Of a stretch of DNA of 38,941 bases, positions 25,340 through 35,344 are shown one piece after another. Source of the stretch: Candidatus Binataceae bacterium (GTDB lineage: Bacteria; Desulfobacterota; Binatia; Binatales; Binataceae); contig JAMXLL010000370.1 in assembly GCA_024281015.1 (NCBI GenBank), positions 1 through 38,941 of the forward strand. The letters run 5' to 3'. The translations under genes and the position numbers were made by a program. Under the pieces are notes generated by a model that saw only the letters and a list, made by a program, of their open reading frames with translations, was not told the DNA's origin and searched no databases. Within the stretch, counting starts at the first letter, position 1; every line of letters begins with the position of its first letter.

Positions 25340-26873
25340 ATTCACCCTCCTCGGCAAGCTCGGCGAGGAAGCTTTCGGACCAGCGCTCGAGGTTATTGGC
25401 TTCAACCTTGTTGCGCATCGTTCGCATCCGGAGCGACTGCTCGGCCGGCGCCATTTCGACCGCTTCACGGAGCCGTTCCGCTATCTCGTCGGCGTTATAG
25501 GGATTTACCAACAGGGCCTCGCTCAATTCCTCGGCGGCGCCGGCGAATTCACTCAAGATAAGCACTCCGTCATCACGAACGCGCGACGCCACGAATTCTT
25601 TGGCAACCAGGTTCATCCCATCGCGCAACGGTGTCAGCAGCGCTACATCGGCAGCTCGGTAATAGGCAACCAACTCCTCGGCCCCAAATTGTGTATAAAG
25701 ATAACGCAGGGGCACCCATCCATCCGACGAAAAGCGGCCGACTACGTGCCCGACCAACTCATCGAGCTCACGCTTGAGATTGGCATAATCGGTCACTTTG
25801 GTGCGCGAGGGTACTGCAATCAACACCAATGTGACTCGGCGATGCCAGGAAGGGTTCTGTTCAAGGAAGCGCTCGAAGCCCAGCAGCCGCTCCAGAATTC
25901 CCTTGGTATAGTCGAGCCTATCAACTCCCAGCACCATAACCGGGGTGCCGAGACTGCGCCGAATCCGCTGCGCACGCCCGGCCACCCTCGGCGAAGCTGC
26001 GAGGCTGGAAAAGAAGTCCGCCGGTATACCCAAGGGAAAGGGAGCTGCGCGCACGCGTCTACTTCCCAATATGACCTCTCCCCGTTCATGCGAAACGTCG
26101 AGATGCAGTATGTTATGGCAGCAGTTCAGGAAATGGGTCGCGTAAGATTGAGTATGGAAGCCGACTACGTCTGCCCCGAGCATTCCGTGGAGAAATTCTT
26201 CGCGCCACGGCAGAATGCGCATCAGCTGCTCGGGCGGGAAAGGCACGTGCCAGAAAATCCCGATCGGCAGCTCTCGGCACTGTTGTCGCACCAGGTGCGG
26301 AACCAGGGCCAGATGAAAATCCTGGACCCACAAGACGTCACGCGCTGCCACTTCCTCACAGGCTATCCGCGCGAAGGCCTGATTCACTCGCACGTAACGG
26401 CTCCATTGCTGGGTCGAGAAATGGCACTTCGGCGTCATGAAGTGCATCAACGGCCACAGTCCGCGATTGCACATGCCGTGGTAGTAATCGGAAATATCCT
26501 GCTCGCTGAGCGGAGCAAAAACGATCTTAAAGCGCGGTTCGCCAGGGGGCATCAGTTTCGGGGCCGGGGTTTTCTGGCCACCCGACCACGCTATCCAAAG
26601 ACCGCCGTTGCATTCCAACAATCGTAGAAATGTGGTCCCAACACCGCCGACCGTCGGCTCCAGTCGCTCCTCGCGACCTTCGCGAACGATGCGTATCGGG
26701 GCGCGATTCGACATTACGATTAGCCGCCGGTTAAGAGCGGCCGGCGTACCGTTGCGCTTAATGTAAGCGCGCCTTGGGGTCAAAATTTCATCGGGTTCGT
26801 TCATGGCAACCAACCCCCGAGGGCTGAAGCTGCGATCCCGGCCGGTGGCCTGTTGCCGCTGATCGAGGTCCAT
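25305..26873 (-). CDS. otsA: Trehalose-6-phosphate synthase
   Basis: GT20 glycosyltransferase that joins UDP-glucose and glucose-6-phosphate. Landmarks are [13 protein letters not shown] at the start of the catalytic domain, [16 protein letters not shown] ([15 protein letters not shown]), [29 protein letters not shown], and the C-terminal [18 protein letters not shown]. Length is 522 residues from ATG 26873; ATG 26804 is an equally possible start (499 residues), since the first ~45 residues are not conserved. It is upstream of otsB in the same operon. Confidence 0.94.
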   Translation of the reverse strand: MDLDQRQQATGRDRSFSPRGLVAMNEPDEILTPRRAYIKRNGTPAALNRRLIVMSNRAPIRIVREGREERLEPTVGGVGTTFLRLLECNGGLWIAWSGGQKTPAPKLMPPGEPRFKIVFAPLSEQDISDYYHGMCNRGLWPLMHFMTPKCHFSTQQWSRYVRVNQAFARIACEEVAARDVLWVQDFHLALVPHLVRQQCRELPIGIFWHVPFPPEQLMRILPWREEFLHGMLGADVVGFHTQSYATHFLNCCHNILHLDVSHERGEVILGSRRVRAAPFPLGIPADFFSSLAASPRVAGRAQRIRRSLGTPVMVLGVDRLDYTKGILERLLGFERFLEQNPSWHRRVTLVLIAVPSRTKVTDYANLKRELDELVGHVVGRFSSDGWVPLRYLYTQFGAEELVAYYRAADVALLTPLRDGMNLVAKEFVASRVRDDGVLILSEFAGAAEELSEALLVNPYNADEIAERLREAVEMAPAEQSLRMRTMRNKVEANNLERWSESFLAELAEEGEFAQGSPEAVRV

Positions 26874-27178
26874 TCATCGAGCTTCTAAATGCCACCGGGA
26901 AAGCCGCACCAACTTCACCCGGCAGACCGGCTTCAAGGATAACTCCTCGCAGCTATGGCCATCAAGGAAATATCGTTCCAAGGGTAACACGGCGTAAACG
27001 TACCCTATCACCAGTAGCGCGCAATCATTTGCGAACGATAGAAAGACAAGGCTCGTTTTGTCTTCAAGGACAGCTTTTTGGATATTGGCGCGCAGGGCCC
27101 AGTCGAGAATGCAGGCCGGATGGTCAGCTCCGTATCGGCACCAAGCCGCATTGCCGGCACGTGTCTTTTATCGGGTGT
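26874..27178. other. Gap between otsA and the enoyl-CoA hydratase gene
   Basis: About 305 bases with no gene I can support; overlapping small plus-strand frames run antisense into the hydratase gene and look random. An AT-rich 7-bp inverted repeat (AAGACAA at 27043-27049, TTGTCTT at 27058-27064) could be a weak bidirectional transcription end, but no T-run follows it. Confidence 0.4.
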
Positions 27179-27973
27179 TCACCCCAATTTCGGCTTACGT
27201 TTTTCCTGGAAAGCCGCCACATACTCCTTGTGTTCAGGACTGCTGTAGCACTGGTCCAAGGCAAATGCTTCGAATTCCAGCGCATTCTCCAGCGTCCCGG
27301 CGACCCCATTGTGTAGCGCCCGGCGTGTAAGCGCGAGCGAAGTAGGGGAACCCTGGATTATATCGCCGGCGACTTCATGGGCTCGGCCGAGCAGCATGTT
27401 CGCCGCAACGACGTGACTTACCACACCCATCGCGAGGCATTCCTGCGCGGAATATTGGCGCCCGGTCAGAAGCATCTCAGAGGCACGCGCGAAGCCGACC
27501 AGACGGGGTAGAAAGTATGACGAGCCCAGCTCGGTCATCAGTCCCACGCGGGGGAAGATGAAGCCCATCCTCGCACCCTCAGCCATAATCCTGATGTCAC
27601 ACGGCAACGTCATCGTCGCTCCAACCCCAAGTGCAAAACCATTAATTGCCACCACCGAGGGCTTGCTGATGGTGCGCATCATGTGAGGATAATCGCGCAT
27701 TGCTTCACGGCCCGCTGATGAATTGGGCTGGCCCCCTGCCTCACGCGTCCGGATATTGCGGTCAAAGGTGTTGATGTCTGCGCCTGCACAGAAAGCGCGG
27801 CCGGCTCCCGCCAGAATGATTACCCGCACGCTCGGGTCAGCGTCGGCCTGTCGTATCGCTTCGACAATTTCATGGCCCATTTCCGGCGTGTAAGCATTAA
27901 GCTTTGCTGGGCGATTCAAGGTGATCGTTGCGATCTTGTCCGCGACATCGTATAGCAGCGTTTCGAATGGCAT
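27179..27973 (-). CDS. Enoyl-CoA hydratase/isomerase family protein
   Basis: Crotonase-fold enzyme of 264 residues acting on acyl-CoA thioesters. The oxyanion-hole motif is GAGRAFCAGADI. A second oxyanion region is INGFALGVGATMTLPCDIRIMAEGARMGFIFPRVGL-like, with the glycine-rich GVGATM and DIRIM visible. TELGSSYFLPRLVG contains the usual Glu position before GSS. There is no signal for a specific substrate. A weak AGGGA site precedes the ATG. Confidence 0.9.
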   Translation of the reverse strand: MPFETLLYDVADKIATITLNRPAKLNAYTPEMGHEIVEAIRQADADPSVRVIILAGAGRAFCAGADINTFDRNIRTREAGGQPNSSAGREAMRDYPHMMRTISKPSVVAINGFALGVGATMTLPCDIRIMAEGARMGFIFPRVGLMTELGSSYFLPRLVGFARASEMLLTGRQYSAQECLAMGVVSHVVAANMLLGRAHEVAGDIIQGSPTSLALTRRALHNGVAGTLENALEFEAFALDQCYSSPEHKEYVAAFQEKRKPKLG

Positions 27974-28079
27974 AGTCGGGGAGTCCCTTCGTTGCTAATA
28001 ATGCCTGTTCTGCACCCGCCTGGGACACAGGTCTCCGCGGTACGTTGCGGGAAAGCGCCTGAGTGCAAGACTTGACCGG

Positions 28080-28187
28080 TCAAGCTCGCTTTCTTCGGCC
28101 GCCGCGCGCCTCACGAGTTCGGGCCTTAAGGCGCTTCTCTCGCCGCTTGCGACGGCGCTTGATTTCGCGTTGACGTTCAGTTGCCAT
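28080..28187 (-). CDS. 35-residue highly basic protein
   Basis: A short frame starts at ATG 28187 with GAGGA correctly placed upstream. The product starts MATERQREIKRRRKRREK and is about half Arg or Lys, with a helical pattern. It could be a ribosome-associated or nucleic-acid-binding peptide similar to tiny basic ribosomal proteins. The longer in-frame extension to 28343 has no ribosome-binding site. A 7-bp inverted repeat (TCACCGC 28243-28249, GCGGTGA 28260-28266) lies upstream. I do not recognise a named family. Confidence 0.55.
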   Translation of the reverse strand: MATERQREIKRRRKRREKRLKARTREARGGRRKRA

Positions 28188-28451
28188 TTGTCCTCTTACT
28201 TTCTGGGCGAATTGACCTCGGTATTTTAAGGCTGCACGACCATCACCGCCAGCATCCCAGCGGTGACCAAACAGGCATGCGCGTGACAGGAGCCTAAGGG
28301 CCCACGTCGTCCTCTCCTCGCCGTCGCTGGACATACCATCCAAGCAGGTCGTACTGGATGCGACGCATAGTTCGTGAATCCGGGGCCTTAGAGTTTCAGC
28401 GCGGGTCCGCAGACGCTAACCTGTGAGCATCCATCAACAACGAGGCTCGCG

Positions 28452-30194
28452 ATGGGCGCTAGAATAGTAATAGAGAAAGATCTCGAGATCCCGATGCGTG
28501 ACGGCTGCGTTTTGCGAGGTGACCTGTTTCGTCCGGACGGTCCCGAGAAGCTCCCCGTTTTACTCACTCGTACTCCTTACGACAAGAAGTTTCCTCAAAT
28601 TTCATACAACATGCTCGACGCGATCCGAGCGGCACAACGCGGCTATAACGTAATGATTGTGGATTGTCGTGGGCGGTTCGCCTCCGATGGTATCTTCACC
28701 TGTTTTGTGGACGAGGCACGAGATGGCTATGACTCAATTGAGTGGGCTGCCCACCAACCGTGGGCCGACGGCCAAGTCGGTACCTTTGGGGCATCCTATG
28801 TAGGCGTTACGCAATGGCTAGCTGCCACGCAGGCCCCACCGAGTCTGAAGGCGATGGTGCCCGCAATCACCGCCAGCGACTATCACGATGGTTGGACGTA
28901 TCAGGGCGGAGCGTTCTCATTATTCTTCAATATGAGCTGGGTCATGACCTCCCTCGGCCTCGGGCGGCTGATGCGCGAGCGGGAGCAGAATGCGGCGGCA
29001 CGCAAAGAGTTGGGCGTCGTAATGACCTCCATCGACACGATGCGCCAAACGGCGGAGCATTTGCCGCTGCGCGAATTCCCGATGTTCCAAACTGGCGCGC
29101 CTTATTTCTTCGACTGGCTAGCTCATCCATATTACGACGACTACTGGCGCAAAATTTCCATCGAAGAATCATACAGCAGGATAGAGGTGCCCACACTCAA
29201 TATCGGCGGATGGTACGATATCTTCCAACGCGGCACGATTCGTAACTATTGCGGCATGAAAGCCCAGGGCGCAGGCACCTGCGGGCGGCGGCCGCGCCTG
29301 GTGATGGGTCCTTGGCACCACACCCTGCCGCTGGCAAGCCTGGTTGGTCAGGTCGATATGGGCTCCCGTTCGAGCTACGTTTCGATCGATTATGATGGCA
29401 TGCAGCTGGATTATTTCGATTATTGGCTAAAGAACAAGCGCGGTGCCGCCGAGGGCGATCACCCCGTTCGAATCTACGTAATGGGGGCGAACGAATGGCG
29501 AGATGAGTTAGATTGGCCGCTGCCCGGCACCGAATGGCGCCGCTATTTTCTGCACAGCCGTGGGAACGCCAACAGCGCATTCGGCGACGGTGTGCTTTCC
29601 ACTGAATCTCCGCAAGCCGAACCTGCTGACTCTTTCCTCTACAATCCGCTACATCCGGTTCCCACTGCGGGCGGCGGATTGTGCTGCTATCCCAACTCGC
29701 TCCAAGGGGGTGCCTTCGATCAGGCAATGATTGAGCATCGAGCTGATGTGCTGGTGTATTCGACACCGCCCTTGGCCGCGGATATCGAAATAACAGGCCC
29801 AATCACGCTTACCCTGTATGCTTCTTCATCAGCACCGGATACGGATTTCACGGCCAAGCTTGTCGACGTTAGTGAATGCGGCTTCGCGCGCAATCTCACC
29901 GACGGCATTATCCGGGCGCGGATCCGCGAATCGCGCTCGGAACCGAAGCTGATGACGCCGGGCAAAATTTATGAATTCAATATTGATATGTGGTCGACTT
30001 CCAACCTGTTTAAGGCTGGACATCGGATTCGGCTGGAAGTGAGTTCGAGCAACTTCCCACGTTTTGACCGCAACCTGAACACCGGTCACGAACTGTTCGT
30101 TGATGCGGAGATGCGGCCGGCGCTGCAGACCATTATGCACGAACGCGGGTTTGCCTCATTTTTGACGCTGCCGGTGATTCCGAAGTACAGGTAG
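28452..30194 (+). CDS. CocE/NonD-family (S15-like) hydrolase
   Basis: Alpha/beta-hydrolase of 580 residues related to cocaine esterase and X-Pro dipeptidyl-peptidase. The N-terminus IPMRDGCVLRGDLFRPDG is typical. The nucleophile is Ser115 in GTFGASYVG. The C-terminal part, with YASSSAPDTDFTAKLVDV and GHRIRLEVSSSNFPRFDRN, is the jelly-roll domain. There is no signal peptide, so it probably acts in the cytoplasm on an ester or amide. GAGG lies 7 bases before the ATG. Confidence 0.9.
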   Translation: MGARIVIEKDLEIPMRDGCVLRGDLFRPDGPEKLPVLLTRTPYDKKFPQISYNMLDAIRAAQRGYNVMIVDCRGRFASDGIFTCFVDEARDGYDSIEWAAHQPWADGQVGTFGASYVGVTQWLAATQAPPSLKAMVPAITASDYHDGWTYQGGAFSLFFNMSWVMTSLGLGRLMREREQNAAARKELGVVMTSIDTMRQTAEHLPLREFPMFQTGAPYFFDWLAHPYYDDYWRKISIEESYSRIEVPTLNIGGWYDIFQRGTIRNYCGMKAQGAGTCGRRPRLVMGPWHHTLPLASLVGQVDMGSRSSYVSIDYDGMQLDYFDYWLKNKRGAAEGDHPVRIYVMGANEWRDELDWPLPGTEWRRYFLHSRGNANSAFGDGVLSTESPQAEPADSFLYNPLHPVPTAGGGLCCYPNSLQGGAFDQAMIEHRADVLVYSTPPLAADIEITGPITLTLYASSSAPDTDFTAKLVDVSECGFARNLTDGIIRARIRESRSEPKLMTPGKIYEFNIDMWSTSNLFKAGHRIRLEVSSSNFPRFDRNLNTGHELFVDAEMRPALQTIMHERGFASFLTLPVIPKYR

Positions 30195-30253
30195 CCCTTG
30201 GGGCCGCGAAAAAAGCGGTGCTGGTCAAATTACCTCTCAGGAGACAAATCGAA

Positions 30254-33001
30254 ATGGCGCGGGTTCATCCGGAGATCTATTTCTTTGGTAACGGCATCGC
30301 CGAAGGTCGCGCGGACATGCGCGATCTACTTGGTGGCAAAGGGGCGGGGCTGGCTGAAATGGCTGGGCTGAAATTACCGGTGCCCCCCGGTTTTACCATT
30401 TCGACCCGAGTCTGCACATACTTTTATGCCAATAAACACGCCTATCCCAAGGGTCTCGATGGCGGCGTCGCCAAGAGCATTGGGCGTATCGAAAAGGCAT
30501 TGAAACGGCGCTTTGGCGACGAGGGCAATCCGCTGTTGGTCTCCGTCCGATCCGGTGCGCGGGTCTCCATGCCAGGAATGATGGACACGGTGCTTAACCT
30601 TGGCTTGACCGACGCGACGGTACGGGGACTGGAGGAGGCGAGCCGCAACCCCCGCTTCGCTTGGGATTCGTATCGGCGGTTTTGCCAGATGTACGGCGAT
30701 GTGGTGTTGAAGCTCAAGCCTGAAAACAAACAAGATCGTGATCCCTTCGAGGAGCTGATCGACCGGAAAAAGTCGCAGCGCTCGGTCCGCGATGATATTG
30801 ACCTTAGCGTCGATGACCTCAAGGAATTGGTCAGCGAATTCCGCAACCTAATCCGCGAGCGCACGGGTCGTGACGTCCCGCAAGATCCAGAAGAACAGTT
30901 GTGGGAAGCCATCGGTGCGGTGTTCGGGTCGTGGAACAATGAACGCGCGGTCACCTACCGTAAGTTGAACAATATCCCAGGCGAATGGGGTACAGCGGTG
31001 ACGGTGCAATCAATGGTGTACGGCAATCTGGGCCCCGATTGCGCCACCGGAGTTGCTTTCACTCGCAATCCTGCCACAGGCGAACGCGGCATTTATGGCG
31101 AGTTCCTCCCCAATGCTCAAGGTGAAGATGTCGTGGCAGGAATTCGCACACCATTGCAGATAAGCCTGGCCGCCGGCCGGCGCTGGGCCGAGGCGAACAA
31201 CATCGACGAAACCGAGCGAGCGTCACGCTTCCCCAGCCTCGAAGAGGGCTTTCCGGCGGTTTACAAGGAACTGCTCAAGATCGCCCAACGGCTCGAAAAG
31301 CATTTCCGCGATATGCAGGACATGGAATTCACTATCGAGCGCGGCCGGCTATTTATGTTGCAAACCCGCACCGGCAAACGCACGGCCGAAGCGGCGGTGC
31401 GGACCGCGGTTGAGATGGCCGAAGAACGGCTCGTCGATAGGCGCGCAGCGTTGATGCGGGTGGAACCTGTGCAGCTCGAGCAACTCCTACATCCCAGACT
31501 CGATCCGCAGGCATCCAAGGAGGTAATGGCTCGCGGGCTGCCGGCTTCGCCGGGCGCGGTTTGCGGCGAAGTGGTTTTGTCGGCCGACGAAGCGGTAACG
31601 GTGAATCAGGCTGGCCGCCCCGTGATCCTGGTTCGCCACGAGACCTCGCCCGAGGATATTCACGGAATGCACGTAGCAGAGGGGATCCTTACCGCCCGGG
31701 GCGGAATGACCAGCCATGCCGCGGTGGTGGCCAGAGGTATGGGCAAATGCTGTGTGGCCGGTTGCGGAGCGATCGAAATTGACTATGCGCGGGGCGCGAT
31801 GAAGATCGGCGATCGTCTTATTCAGCGCGGCGAATACATCACGCTCGATGGTAGTACGGGCGAAGTGATTGCTGGACGAGTTCCAACCGTTCCACCAGAA
31901 GAGTCGGATTATTTCCGCAAGTTTATGAAATGGGCCGACCAGGAACGCACACTGGGCGTACGCGCCAACGCCGACACTCCCGCTGATGCCAGGCTCGCGC
32001 GCGAGTTCGGGGCGGAAGGAATCGGTTTATGCCGCACCGAACATATGTTCTTCGCCCCAGAGCGGATCGAAGCGATGCGGGAGATGATCCTGGCCGAAAA
32101 CCACGAACAGCGCGCACGTGCGTTGGAGAAGATCGTGCCGATGCAGCGCGCGGATTTCGTCGCCATCCTCAGGGAGATGGCTGGTATGCCGGTTACCATA
32201 CGACTGCTGGATCCGCCATTGCACGAATTTCTACCGCATGACGACGCCGAAATCGCCAGGTTGGCGGAAACCATGGGAACCGAGCCGGCGCGGCTCAGGC
32301 AAGTACGCGACCGGCTGGAGGAATTCAACCCGATGCTCGGCCATCGCGGTTCGCGCCTTGGGGTTAGCTTTCCGGAGATCTACCGGGCCCAGGCTCGGGC
32401 AATTCTCGAAGCCGCCAGCGAACTGCGCGTGCAGGGAGTCAAAGCAATACCCGAAATCATGTTGCCCTTGATCGGTGAGCGCAAGGAATTCGAATTGCTC
32501 GCAGCTCAGATTCGCGAAGTGGCGCGCGACGTTGCCAGCCGCGATAGCGGCCGGCTCCAATATCATATCGGCACTATGATTGAAGTGCCGCGTGCCTGCG
32601 TCGAAGCGGGTGAGATCGGCGCGGTAGCTGATTTCTTCTCGTTCGGGACCAATGATTTGACGCAAATGACCTACGGCCTCTCGCGCGACGATTCGTCGAA
32701 ATTCCTCGACGACTATTTAGAGCACGGCATTTACAAGAAAGACCCGTTCCAGGAAATTGACACCGAAGGCGTGGGCGGCTTGATGCGGATCGCTATCGAG
32801 CGTGGTCGGAAAGCAAAAAAGCAACTCACCATTGGAATCTGCGGTGAGCACGGCGGCGACCCCGCCAGTGTCCGCTTCTGCCATCGCCTCGGGCTTGATT
32901 ACGTTTCATGCTCGCCATTCCGACTGCCGATCGCCCGGTTGGCGGCGGCGCAGGCAGCGCTCGAGAAACGAAAGCCCAAGCGTGAGTTCAGGGACGTATG
33001 A
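30254..33001 (+). CDS. ppdK: Pyruvate, phosphate dikinase
   Basis: Three-domain enzyme of 915 residues that interconverts pyruvate + ATP + Pi and phosphoenolpyruvate + AMP + PPi. The ATP-grasp domain starts LLGGKGAGLAEMAGL and holds VSMPGMMDTVLNLGL. The phosphohistidine domain has GGMTSHAAVVARGMG with the swivelling His at about residue 488. The PEP-binding barrel ends with FGTNDLTQMTYGLSRDD and GICGEHGGDP. ATG 30254 has AGGAGA upstream; GTG 30218 is less likely. Length is slightly above the usual ~880. Confidence 0.95.
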   Translation: MARVHPEIYFFGNGIAEGRADMRDLLGGKGAGLAEMAGLKLPVPPGFTISTRVCTYFYANKHAYPKGLDGGVAKSIGRIEKALKRRFGDEGNPLLVSVRSGARVSMPGMMDTVLNLGLTDATVRGLEEASRNPRFAWDSYRRFCQMYGDVVLKLKPENKQDRDPFEELIDRKKSQRSVRDDIDLSVDDLKELVSEFRNLIRERTGRDVPQDPEEQLWEAIGAVFGSWNNERAVTYRKLNNIPGEWGTAVTVQSMVYGNLGPDCATGVAFTRNPATGERGIYGEFLPNAQGEDVVAGIRTPLQISLAAGRRWAEANNIDETERASRFPSLEEGFPAVYKELLKIAQRLEKHFRDMQDMEFTIERGRLFMLQTRTGKRTAEAAVRTAVEMAEERLVDRRAALMRVEPVQLEQLLHPRLDPQASKEVMARGLPASPGAVCGEVVLSADEAVTVNQAGRPVILVRHETSPEDIHGMHVAEGILTARGGMTSHAAVVARGMGKCCVAGCGAIEIDYARGAMKIGDRLIQRGEYITLDGSTGEVIAGRVPTVPPEESDYFRKFMKWADQERTLGVRANADTPADARLAREFGAEGIGLCRTEHMFFAPERIEAMREMILAENHEQRARALEKIVPMQRADFVAILREMAGMPVTIRLLDPPLHEFLPHDDAEIARLAETMGTEPARLRQVRDRLEEFNPMLGHRGSRLGVSFPEIYRAQARAILEAASELRVQGVKAIPEIMLPLIGERKEFELLAAQIREVARDVASRDSGRLQYHIGTMIEVPRACVEAGEIGAVADFFSFGTNDLTQMTYGLSRDDSSKFLDDYLEHGIYKKDPFQEIDTEGVGGLMRIAIERGRKAKKQLTIGICGEHGGDPASVRFCHRLGLDYVSCSPFRLPIARLAAAQAALEKRKPKREFRDV

Positions 33002-33047
33002 AGACTCTAATCGAAATTAGCCGGCGCGGGGCGGCGCCAACAGGATG

Positions 33048-33956
33048 CTAGCCGAGGTAATCGTCGACGACAATGGCGGCGACCTCGAGATTATAGACCT
33101 GGTTCTTTCGCAAAATTCTCAGTTGCACACATTCACCAGGGCGATGGCTGTTTATAGCATCGTAGAGGGCGCGGCGTTCGTGGATGTCACGGCCGTCAGC
33201 ACTGAGTACCAGGTCACCCTGCTGCAGGCCCGCCTTTTCACCAGGACTGCCGGGCATCACTGCGGCTATCACCACGTGCTCACGCAGCGTGTAGGAGAGT
33301 ACACCCAACCAAAGCCGGGGCGGAATAGTTATGCGATGGCCATGACGGACCAACTCGTCGCGGCCCGACAGGAAGCATTCACCCGGAATCGCCAGAATCG
33401 GACGCACCAGGTCGGTAAAACTGAGGTACGAGAAGGCGAGAATCTGTCCCTTTGAATTGAGGATCGGGCCGCCACTCAGGCCGATGTTAAGTATAGACGC
33501 GGTCACGCAAACGCACCGGTCCAACACGAATTCCCAGGCGGCGTCGAATGGTCCCAGATAGGTGACGATTCCAGTATCGGCGCATCTTTTCTCCGCACCA
33601 AGACTGGACAGAATCAATACTTCCTGGCCAAGCGTCGCGTTGGCAGAAGACGTTACCTCGAGGTGGGGATGGCCAGTACCTTCCACCTGTAACACTCCGA
33701 GGCTCGTGGTAAAGTCCCGCGCCACCACCCGCGCTGGAGCCTGGCGGCCGTCGGTAAACGTTACCATGACGCTCTCGGCGCCAATGACCATGTAATTAAC
33801 AGTAACGATCAGGCCATCGGCGCTGACCAAAGTTCCGGTGCCCCGTCGATCCGGGCCGAGCCCCATCGCTACCGACGGATGCGACGGCGGGATTTGACTG
33901 TGAATACTAACGGTGGCTATCCCGACTTTTTCTAATAATGGTAAGGCACCGTTCAC
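33048..33956 (-). CDS. HtrA-like trypsin-fold/PDZ protein lacking catalytic His and Asp
   Basis: Protein of 302 residues laid out as an HtrA/DegP protease domain (residues ~10-200) plus one PDZ domain (residues ~210-297, VVIAAVMPGSPGEKAGLQQGD). In the family's TNxHVV motif, the histidine is Tyr55 (TVNYMVIGA). The TDxAVL aspartate is Ser85 (TTSLGVLQV). Ser161 in GLSGGPIL is kept. The triad is thus broken, so it is probably a non-proteolytic scaffold or binding protein. No signal peptide is seen, unlike most HtrA proteins. The GTG start has GGAG 7 bases upstream. It follows the zinc-ribbon/TPR gene on the same strand. Confidence 0.8.
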   Translation of the reverse strand: MNGALPLLEKVGIATVSIHSQIPPSHPSVAMGLGPDRRGTGTLVSADGLIVTVNYMVIGAESVMVTFTDGRQAPARVVARDFTTSLGVLQVEGTGHPHLEVTSSANATLGQEVLILSSLGAEKRCADTGIVTYLGPFDAAWEFVLDRCVCVTASILNIGLSGGPILNSKGQILAFSYLSFTDLVRPILAIPGECFLSGRDELVRHGHRITIPPRLWLGVLSYTLREHVVIAAVMPGSPGEKAGLQQGDLVLSADGRDIHERRALYDAINSHRPGECVQLRILRKNQVYNLEVAAIVVDDYLG

Positions 33957-34114
33957 AGTTATGCTCCGCGATCTGCTCGTCGCTATGGGCCAGCGTAAAC
34001 CTCAACTTAACCGATTGAATCCCGACGTCAACTGCATCATTAATCGTAGGCAGGATGTTTCGGTTATCGGGACCGATTGACAATAACCCTGTGGCCGGTC
34101 GAGCCAGCGGCCGT

Positions 34115-35344
34115 CTATTCCGTGACTGATTGCATGACGTGTCCACTCGCTGCATCGCATATGTCGATTTCTACAGGAGCGCGCACGTTGTGAGCCGATT
34201 TGACGCCGCCAATTCCATTTTTCAGGTCGGCCATGAACTTGGCAGCCGCGAAGGGCGGCATCTGATTCATTGGAAAATTATCCATCAGGACTCGTGCGCG
34301 CGTCGCCGAGGGCCACTGCACCGAGGCAACTTTGGGTCCGGCGATCGGCAGGTCGCGCAACATACGCTCCATCGCACCCTCAAAGTTGCTCGAATTGGCT
34401 GACACTGCTGGGCCAGCTTGCTCGGGCTTTGAACCTTGCTCCGAAGCAGATGGAGCGCCACCCTCTACTTCCGCAAGCATCTCGGTAACGCGATTTTTGG
34501 CGTCGGCATCTGGCGCGAGCGTCTTGGCTTTTTCGAATGCGCTCCGCGCCGCTGCAAGTTCGTTCATTTGGCCGTAAGCTATCCCGAGATTAAAGGTGGC
34601 TTCGAAGAAGTTGGGATGCGTCTCGAGCACTTTCCGGTATTGCATTACGGCCTGATCTGCGCTGCCGGCTGACAGCAGCATAGTACCAAGGTCAGTGCGG
34701 ACCTCAGGGTCTTCCGGCTTCCGGCTCAGGTAATGCTCATACGCCGCAATTGCCTCATCGTACTTATGTTGGTCAAAGTCGACGTTCCCGATCCCGCGCA
34801 AGGCATCGAGATTGTCCGGGTCGAGTTTCAGTACGTGAGCGTAAGCGTCCGCAGCCTTGGTATAATAGGAAGAATCAAAAGCGGCTGCGCGGAAGCAAAC
34901 ATCGCCGTACTTGTCCCACACCGCAATGTCGCGCGGATTCGCTTCGGCCCGCCGCGCGATAGCTGCAATAAAATCACGTGCCTCTTTCGGTAATTGGACT
35001 GCCGGATGACCAGGTGGCAGTTGCCGCGCACCTTGGACCGGCGAAGACGGCGAGGCCGCCTGAGACGGCGACGACGACAGCAGCGCCTCGCGTTGTGGGA
35101 TTTGGCGCATTACCCCGTAAGCGACCAGGATCCCAACGGCAATAATGGCGCTGAACGTCGCAGCGAAAGGGGCAAGCGAAGGCGGCATCGGCGCCGGCGG
35201 CCGCTCACCCCCGCCTTTAGCGTCAGCGGGTCTGGACCCCGGACTGGTAGCCAGGTTCGCGGGCGCAGCGAGACCAATCCCGCAGCCAACGCAAAAAAAA
35301 GCGCCAGGCACGGTCGCCTCGCCACACTGTGGACAGAAACGCAC
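34115..35344 (-). CDS. Zinc-ribbon, single-pass membrane TPR protein
   Basis: Protein of 409 residues. The N-terminus is a zinc ribbon with Cys4, Cys7, Cys18 and Cys21 (FCPQCGEA and FCVGCG). A Pro-rich linker, one membrane helix (PFAATFSAIIAVGILVAYGV), an Ala/Ser/Pro stretch and at least three TPR repeats follow (for example DALRGIGNVDFDQHKYDEAI and EATFNLGIAYGQMNELAAA). The C-terminal ~70 residues form a separate domain of unknown type. GTG 35344 puts the first Cys pair at the very start and has AGGA upstream; a TTG at 35416 is less likely. It probably scaffolds proteins at the membrane. It lies upstream of the HtrA-like gene. Confidence 0.8.
   Translation of the reverse strand: MRFCPQCGEATVPGAFFCVGCGIGLAAPANLATSPGSRPADAKGGGERPPAPMPPSLAPFAATFSAIIAVGILVAYGVMRQIPQREALLSSSPSQAASPSSPVQGARQLPPGHPAVQLPKEARDFIAAIARRAEANPRDIAVWDKYGDVCFRAAAFDSSYYTKAADAYAHVLKLDPDNLDALRGIGNVDFDQHKYDEAIAAYEHYLSRKPEDPEVRTDLGTMLLSAGSADQAVMQYRKVLETHPNFFEATFNLGIAYGQMNELAAARSAFEKAKTLAPDADAKNRVTEMLAEVEGGAPSASEQGSKPEQAGPAVSANSSNFEGAMERMLRDLPIAGPKVASVQWPSATRARVLMDNFPMNQMPPFAAAKFMADLKNGIGGVKSAHNVRAPVEIDICDAASGHVMQSVTE

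Noticed and set aside
25251..26627. 458-codon open frame on the plus strand
   Set aside because: It lies wholly antisense to otsB and otsA, whose protein motifs are unmistakable, and its translation shows no family pattern.
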